Assembly: GCA_900618795.1 (NCBI GenBank) | Contig: UYJD01000020.1 | Span: forward strand, 1 to 64,000 | DNA: 64,000 nucleotides | Direction: 5' to 3' | Source: Cyanodermella asteris | Taxonomy: Eukaryota; Ascomycota; Lecanoromycetes; Ostropales; Stictidaceae | Shown here: piece after piece, positions 60,401 to 64,000 of the stretch | Layout: the number at the start of each line of letters is the position of its first letter | Numbering within the stretch: the first letter of the stretch is position 1 | Notes under the pieces: model-generated | Told to the model about the DNA's origin: nothing | Seen by the model: the letters and a program-made list of their open reading frames with translations, nothing else | Databases searched by the model: none | Translations under genes and position numbers: made by a program

Positions 60401-61382
60401 ATGGCTGAACCAATTGGTATAGCATCGGGGCTGGTAGCGCTGACAACTTTCGCGTTCCAGTCGATCATCCGCGCTCTGCAAGACTGTGCGAAGCTTTTGG
60501 GCTCATCCGAGAGATGTTCGGGATTTGCTGCAGCAGCTTGATGCTTTGGGAGGAGTCCCCGACTCTCTCCTACAGACGATTCGAAACATCTCAGATTTAG
60601 ATCTTTCGCCGCTCGAAAACCCTCTCCGTCGATGTGGCAGTGCTTGCCAAGAATTTGAGCAAGAACTGCTGAAATGTGTATCGCGATCGGGCGGCGATAA
60701 AGCAACGTTTCGTGGCTGGACCAGACTGAAGTATCTGGGTGATGGTGTCGACTCTTTCAGACAATCATTGGCCATGTACACATCCACAATAACTGTTGCT
60801 CTTGCCGATGCAAACCTGTAAGTTATACCTCGCGAAGCTGGCCATGATTTAACTAAATAAGATGGAAGTCGAAGATCATCGACAACCGCTGGCCAGCTTG
60901 AGGAATACCGGATCTTGGTCGAGACCGCAATTCAAGACCTCGAAGCCCACCTTGGAAAAATCGATGGCAAAATCGACTCTTTGCTCAAGAACACGGTTTC
61001 CAAATCCGTTACAGCGAAAACGGAGATAGGCATCATCAAGGAGGAGCGCACGGTCACAAAAAAGTGTGTCGAGATCTGTGCCAATTTATCTGATCATATC
61101 AGTCGGCTCAAAGTGGTGCCCAGCGACGGGGTCCCCGCCAGTCTAATTAACAATAGCTTGCAGGAATGCAAAGCCCAACTTTCCACAGCCACAACGAAGT
61201 TAGGAGAGTACATGAAGGAAGTTCTGGATCGACTTGTAGCTGATTCAAATGTGAATGCCGCAACGTTAAATGTCGCTCGGGATCTTGCCCGATTGCAGGA
61301 AGAGTGGAGATGCCTCAAACCCGGTAGCCACCATGTGTGCACTACAATTGAGATCGAGATCCCCAACCAGCCTCATTACTGA
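60401..61382 (+). pseudogene. Fungal STAND N-terminal-domain gene, frame-broken
   Basis: It starts MAEPIGIASGLVALTTFAFQ, the hallmark of the fungal STAND (NLR-like) N-terminal helical domain. It then changes frame at about 60452-60470 and continues as LCKTVRSFWAHPRDVRDLL and on to ITVALADANL. The intron at 60818..60868 (GTAAGT...GGAAG) joins in frame to RRSSTTAGQLEEYRILV and a coiled-coil-rich second half ending at 61382. The downstream NACHT/NB-ARC and repeat domains of full STAND proteins are absent. So this is either a stand-alone N-domain gene with one frameshift (an extra TCGA-like tetranucleotide would explain it) or a remnant. Family role: non-self recognition and programmed cell death. 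I treat it as broken. Confidence 0.65.
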
Positions 61383-61645
61383 CAGCGGTTGACTGCACGG
61401 CGAGAGCGTCTGCTCTGGCTCGAACCGGGTTTGCAGGCTTCCAAGCAGCGCTAATCGATGCAGGGCCGCTGCATCCCATGCACATCGTCCAAATCCGGCA
61501 ATAGATGTGAGCCCAGCTCGGGGAGCATTCGGTCGCCTCTCCCATTGGCTATCAGTACAGGCCGTTCACAAGCGCCGTCGCTATCTATATATAAGTGCAG
61601 GCCGTTCCTGATATTGCCGTCAAAAGACGCGTTTCATTTCGGACA

Positions 61646-62133
61646 ATGAGACCACTACAGCCGAGAGAGACTGCCAAATCGACGCAGTTCATACCACCTG
61701 CGAAAACATCGGTAACTCCAGTTGCTTGCAATCGATGCCGCGCAAAGAAACTCAAGGTAAGACAATTTATCCTTAACCGCCAGATACGGTAGTGCTGATT
61801 CCGCAGTGCAACGGCAATAAGCCGCAATGCAGTCGGTGCAAGCGGCACTTCGCTGCCTGCACATACTCCGAAGATCGCCGGCAACAAGCCCAGGAAGGCA
61901 TGAATTCCATGAGAACGCAGCTGCGCGCTTATGAGAGCTTGTTTGACATGTTATTAAACGAGGATAAGGATTTGAGCCTTTCAGCACTTGATTCAATGCG
62001 TCAGGCACCAGCCAGTGCCAGAACAGCCACGGAGCTAGCGGCGCACATAGAAAGGAGCATGCCGGCTTTGCGTTTGGTCCAGCACAGAGCTCGACACGAC
62101 GTGCCACCTTCCGCTGGCTCCAGCCGGCTATGA
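61646..62133 (+). CDS. Short Zn2Cys6 protein lacking a regulatory domain
   Basis: Two exons, 61646..61756 and 61807..62133, give 145 residues. The zinc cluster is complete: ACNRCRAKKLK joins across a 50-bp intron to CNGNKPQCSRCKRHFAAC (C-x2-C-x6-C-x6-C-x2-C-x6-C). A short helical segment (QEGMNSMRTQLRAYESLFDM) follows, the coiled-coil linker position in C6 regulators, and then a stop after about 70 more polar residues. Full-length family members continue for 400-700 residues with a regulatory domain, and none is visible downstream before 63 kb. It may be a truncated gene, or a small DNA-binding protein able to compete for the sites of larger regulators. That second idea is inference. Confidence 0.7.
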
Positions 62134-63024
62134 AGAGGATTTTAACCAAACGCAAACGCATCATATTTGTCCTGCTAGCGCCATGGGAGCTGAGTGTAAT
62201 GGTTCCCTGTGAATGATGTTTTGCGTTCAGGTTGCACCCATAGCCAGCCGTCTTACTGCAGAACGTGACCTAGTAGCCCGTCGCCCACCTTGGACGATCC
62301 GTTGTCGCAGCCGAGCTTGACTTTGTCCTCTGACTCGCTGGCTGCTGTCACATTTATGCCCTCAGCATGGTCATAGACACAAAGCGAGGTCCAATTTCAA
62401 GCGCGTTGACGGTCATCCCCATTAAATTAGTGCCACACCACGAATAGCTGGCTCCGTTCAGCACAAATGATCTACCGCCTTCAATTATACCGCCTCAGCT
62501 GCTTGGAACGCTTTGACCTGAAGATACAGTGGCTTTGAGTCTGCGAAAATCAATATCTGAGCGAAAGAGTTTATATGTTTATCAGGTTCCATAACGGTCA
62601 CAATTCCGCTCGACCGATTTTTACCTATGCCTACCTGGACGAGAATCTGCATCTTCGGAATGACCCGCACTTTGCTCTGCGAGCACAAGTAAATGGGCAC
62701 GATGTAGCTATGTACGCTCAATTACTGCAGAGGATTCAAATAAATGCATTGGTAGGGTAGGTGAATATATCAAGAACAGGTCTGTGGCGGACACAGCCTG
62801 AGCGTCCAACGCAATCGTCCATTCGAAGTGCTGTATCACTCTTCGCTGTGCATTATAGTCGGCACATATCACTAGATCCGGCAGGATCATGCATTCCCTA
62901 GCATTGTTCCAGGCCACCAAACAGTCGTGGTAGGGTCGCCACAGTCGGTAGCTGCAGTACGCGAGATTACATAAGCACGTTCGGAGATGCTGGCCTGACG
63001 TATTTGGATGGCGTCTACCAAGCC
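62134..63024. other. Intergenic, no gene recognised
   Basis: About 890 bp between the short Zn2Cys6 gene (plus) and the AAA ATPase (minus), convergent. Only short unconserved frames are present. Confidence 0.5.
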
Positions 63025-64000
63025 TCAGTCGCTGTCTGACCCCAAACTCGATCTAATTTCGTCATCGCAACTTGACTTAGCCTCATAATCGCAATCAGCC
63101 GCGATGGCATTTCTCGAACGTCCACCTTCGCTCCACTCCTCGATAAGATGTCGAATCTCCTCCTTCGACACCTCATAATCTTCGTCCCGATTCCGAAGCT
63201 TGGACATGAAAACTTCGTTGATCAGTTGTCGGACAACAGACTGGACCTGCCTCGCATTTCCGCCATTCGCGTATGTGAGAATTGTCTCCTTCCATGTGTC
63301 CATACTCTCCACGCTCTTTCTCAAAGCTTGCTTGTAAAGGTGAGGATCCGCCGTGAGCGGCAACGAGTCTCGGAACTGCTCAGCGCATTCCGAAAGACAT
63401 GTGTCATGCACTGCAGCAAGGGTCTGCTCATCGAGTTCAGGCCAACGTATCTGGACGAATCGATTGACGAACGCGCGGTCGAATTTGTCCAGAGAACCGT
63501 TGGTTACAAGAACGAAGTTGACATAGGCAATACTCTCCTCGCCGAGCTCATATTCTCTTGTGTGCTCCGAAACATCTCGGTCGAACAATTCGTTGTATGC
63601 GGCCGCTCTCCAGCTATTTCCAACGAGGCTGGCCTTGAACTCATCGACCAGGCAGATTGAATTCAGGATGCCACTCATGCGGAGGCTGTCCCTGAATTTG
63701 CCCTTGACTGTAACTTCGAGATCTCCACCAGGGATGCACCACGGGCGCCATGTCGTTTGCTCACCTGAGAGGTCTGCTTCTTCCAATCTCTTGCTTCTGA
63801 TTCTCACCAGCGGAGCTCCGAGTGCTTTCGCTAGCGACTCAATGGCAGTCGTTTTCCCCGAGCCCGGTCCTCCAGAAATGATAAATTGAGGTCGCATCGT
63901 ATTGTGCTTTCCGCAAACTGAAGCAGCCACGATGGAGTTGGCCATCATGTCTACCAATTCTTTAGTTCCCGCTGGCAATCTTTCGCTCAGCCTATCCAGG
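63025..64000 (-). CDS. AAA-type ATPase, 5' end outside window
   Basis: The reading frame is open to the right edge, so the start and N-terminus are missing. At least 325 residues are visible. Walker A is GGPGSGKTTAIESLAKALG and Walker B SICLVDEFKAS; a sensor-1-like VTNGSLDKFDRAFVNRFVQI lies further on, with an arginine-finger-type RFVQIRWPELDE. A helical lid follows (about the last 110 residues), then an acidic, serine-rich C-terminus. The layout is that of a single AAA domain of the ATPase core rather than a kinase. I do not recognise a named subfamily, and the partner or substrate is unknown. Confidence 0.75.
   Translation of the reverse strand, partial: LDRLSERLPAGTKELVDMMANSIVAASVCGKHNTMRPQFIISGGPGSGKTTAIESLAKALGAPLVRIRSKRLEEADLSGEQTTWRPWCIPGGDLEVTVKGKFRDSLRMSGILNSICLVDEFKASLVGNSWRAAAYNELFDRDVSEHTREYELGEESIAYVNFVLVTNGSLDKFDRAFVNRFVQIRWPELDEQTLAAVHDTCLSECAEQFRDSLPLTADPHLYKQALRKSVESMDTWKETILTYANGGNARQVQSVVRQLINEVFMSKLRNRDEDYEVSKEEIRHLIEEWSEGGRSRNAIAADCDYEAKSSCDDEIRSSLGSDSD

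Overview
The window is nuclear DNA from a filamentous ascomycete (Pezizomycotina). The evidence is eukaryotic: short spliceosomal introns (mostly 44-240 bp) with GTNNGT donors and CTRAC-type branch sites, three Zn2Cys6 regulators, a Cdc11-type septin, Vps8, an Hsv2-type PROPPIN, a mitochondrial bS16 gene and an intron-bearing nuclear tRNA-Lys. Gene families and density would fit a dothideomycete, but the class cannot be proved from this sequence. I see no CRISPR, operon, virus-like or intact transposon structure.

Layout. 0-14 kb is a dense, mostly conserved block: glutathione transferase, Tgl1-type steryl ester lipase, RNA 3'-phosphate cyclase, a Zn2Cys6 regulator, a cytochrome b561-like membrane protein with an unusual repeat-bearing tail, and a GT8-like glycosyltransferase. 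14.4-17 kb holds a decayed MDR oxidoreductase and a second unrecognised decayed coding fragment. 17.1-26.1 kb carries an MFS exporter, the 1594-residue Vps8 and an NmrA-like protein. A small secreted cysteine-containing protein (26.5-26.8 kb) borders a stretch of about 3.3 kb with no recognisable gene. 30.1-39.8 kb has Rtc4, a four-exon SDR, a vacuolar-type zinc transporter, a cyclase-family hydrolase and a second Zn2Cys6 regulator. 39.8-46.3 kb is gene-poor and contains mitochondrial bS16 plus two convergent dehydrogenases, one clearly dead (Gfo/Idh/MocA) and one with a disrupted fourth exon (zinc alcohol dehydrogenase). 47.4-58.6 kb is again dense and conserved: tRNA-Lys, a small secreted protein, dynein light intermediate chain, Ist3, Hsv2, septin and a two-RRM protein. 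58.6-64 kb is accessory-looking: a frame-broken STAND N-terminal-domain gene, a Zn2Cys6 protein cut down to its DNA-binding end, and an AAA ATPase running off the right edge.

How the genes relate. Most are independent housekeeping functions: endosome and vacuole traffic and autophagy (Vps8, Hsv2, zinc transporter, sterol ester turnover), RNA processing (RtcA, Ist3, RRM protein), and cytoskeleton (septin, dynein chain). The main pattern is that lesions fall only on accessory genes: an MDR reductase, a Gfo/Idh dehydrogenase, an alcohol dehydrogenase, a STAND-domain gene and an unknown fragment. Long conserved ORFs such as Vps8 are intact. That argues for real local gene decay rather than random base-calling error.
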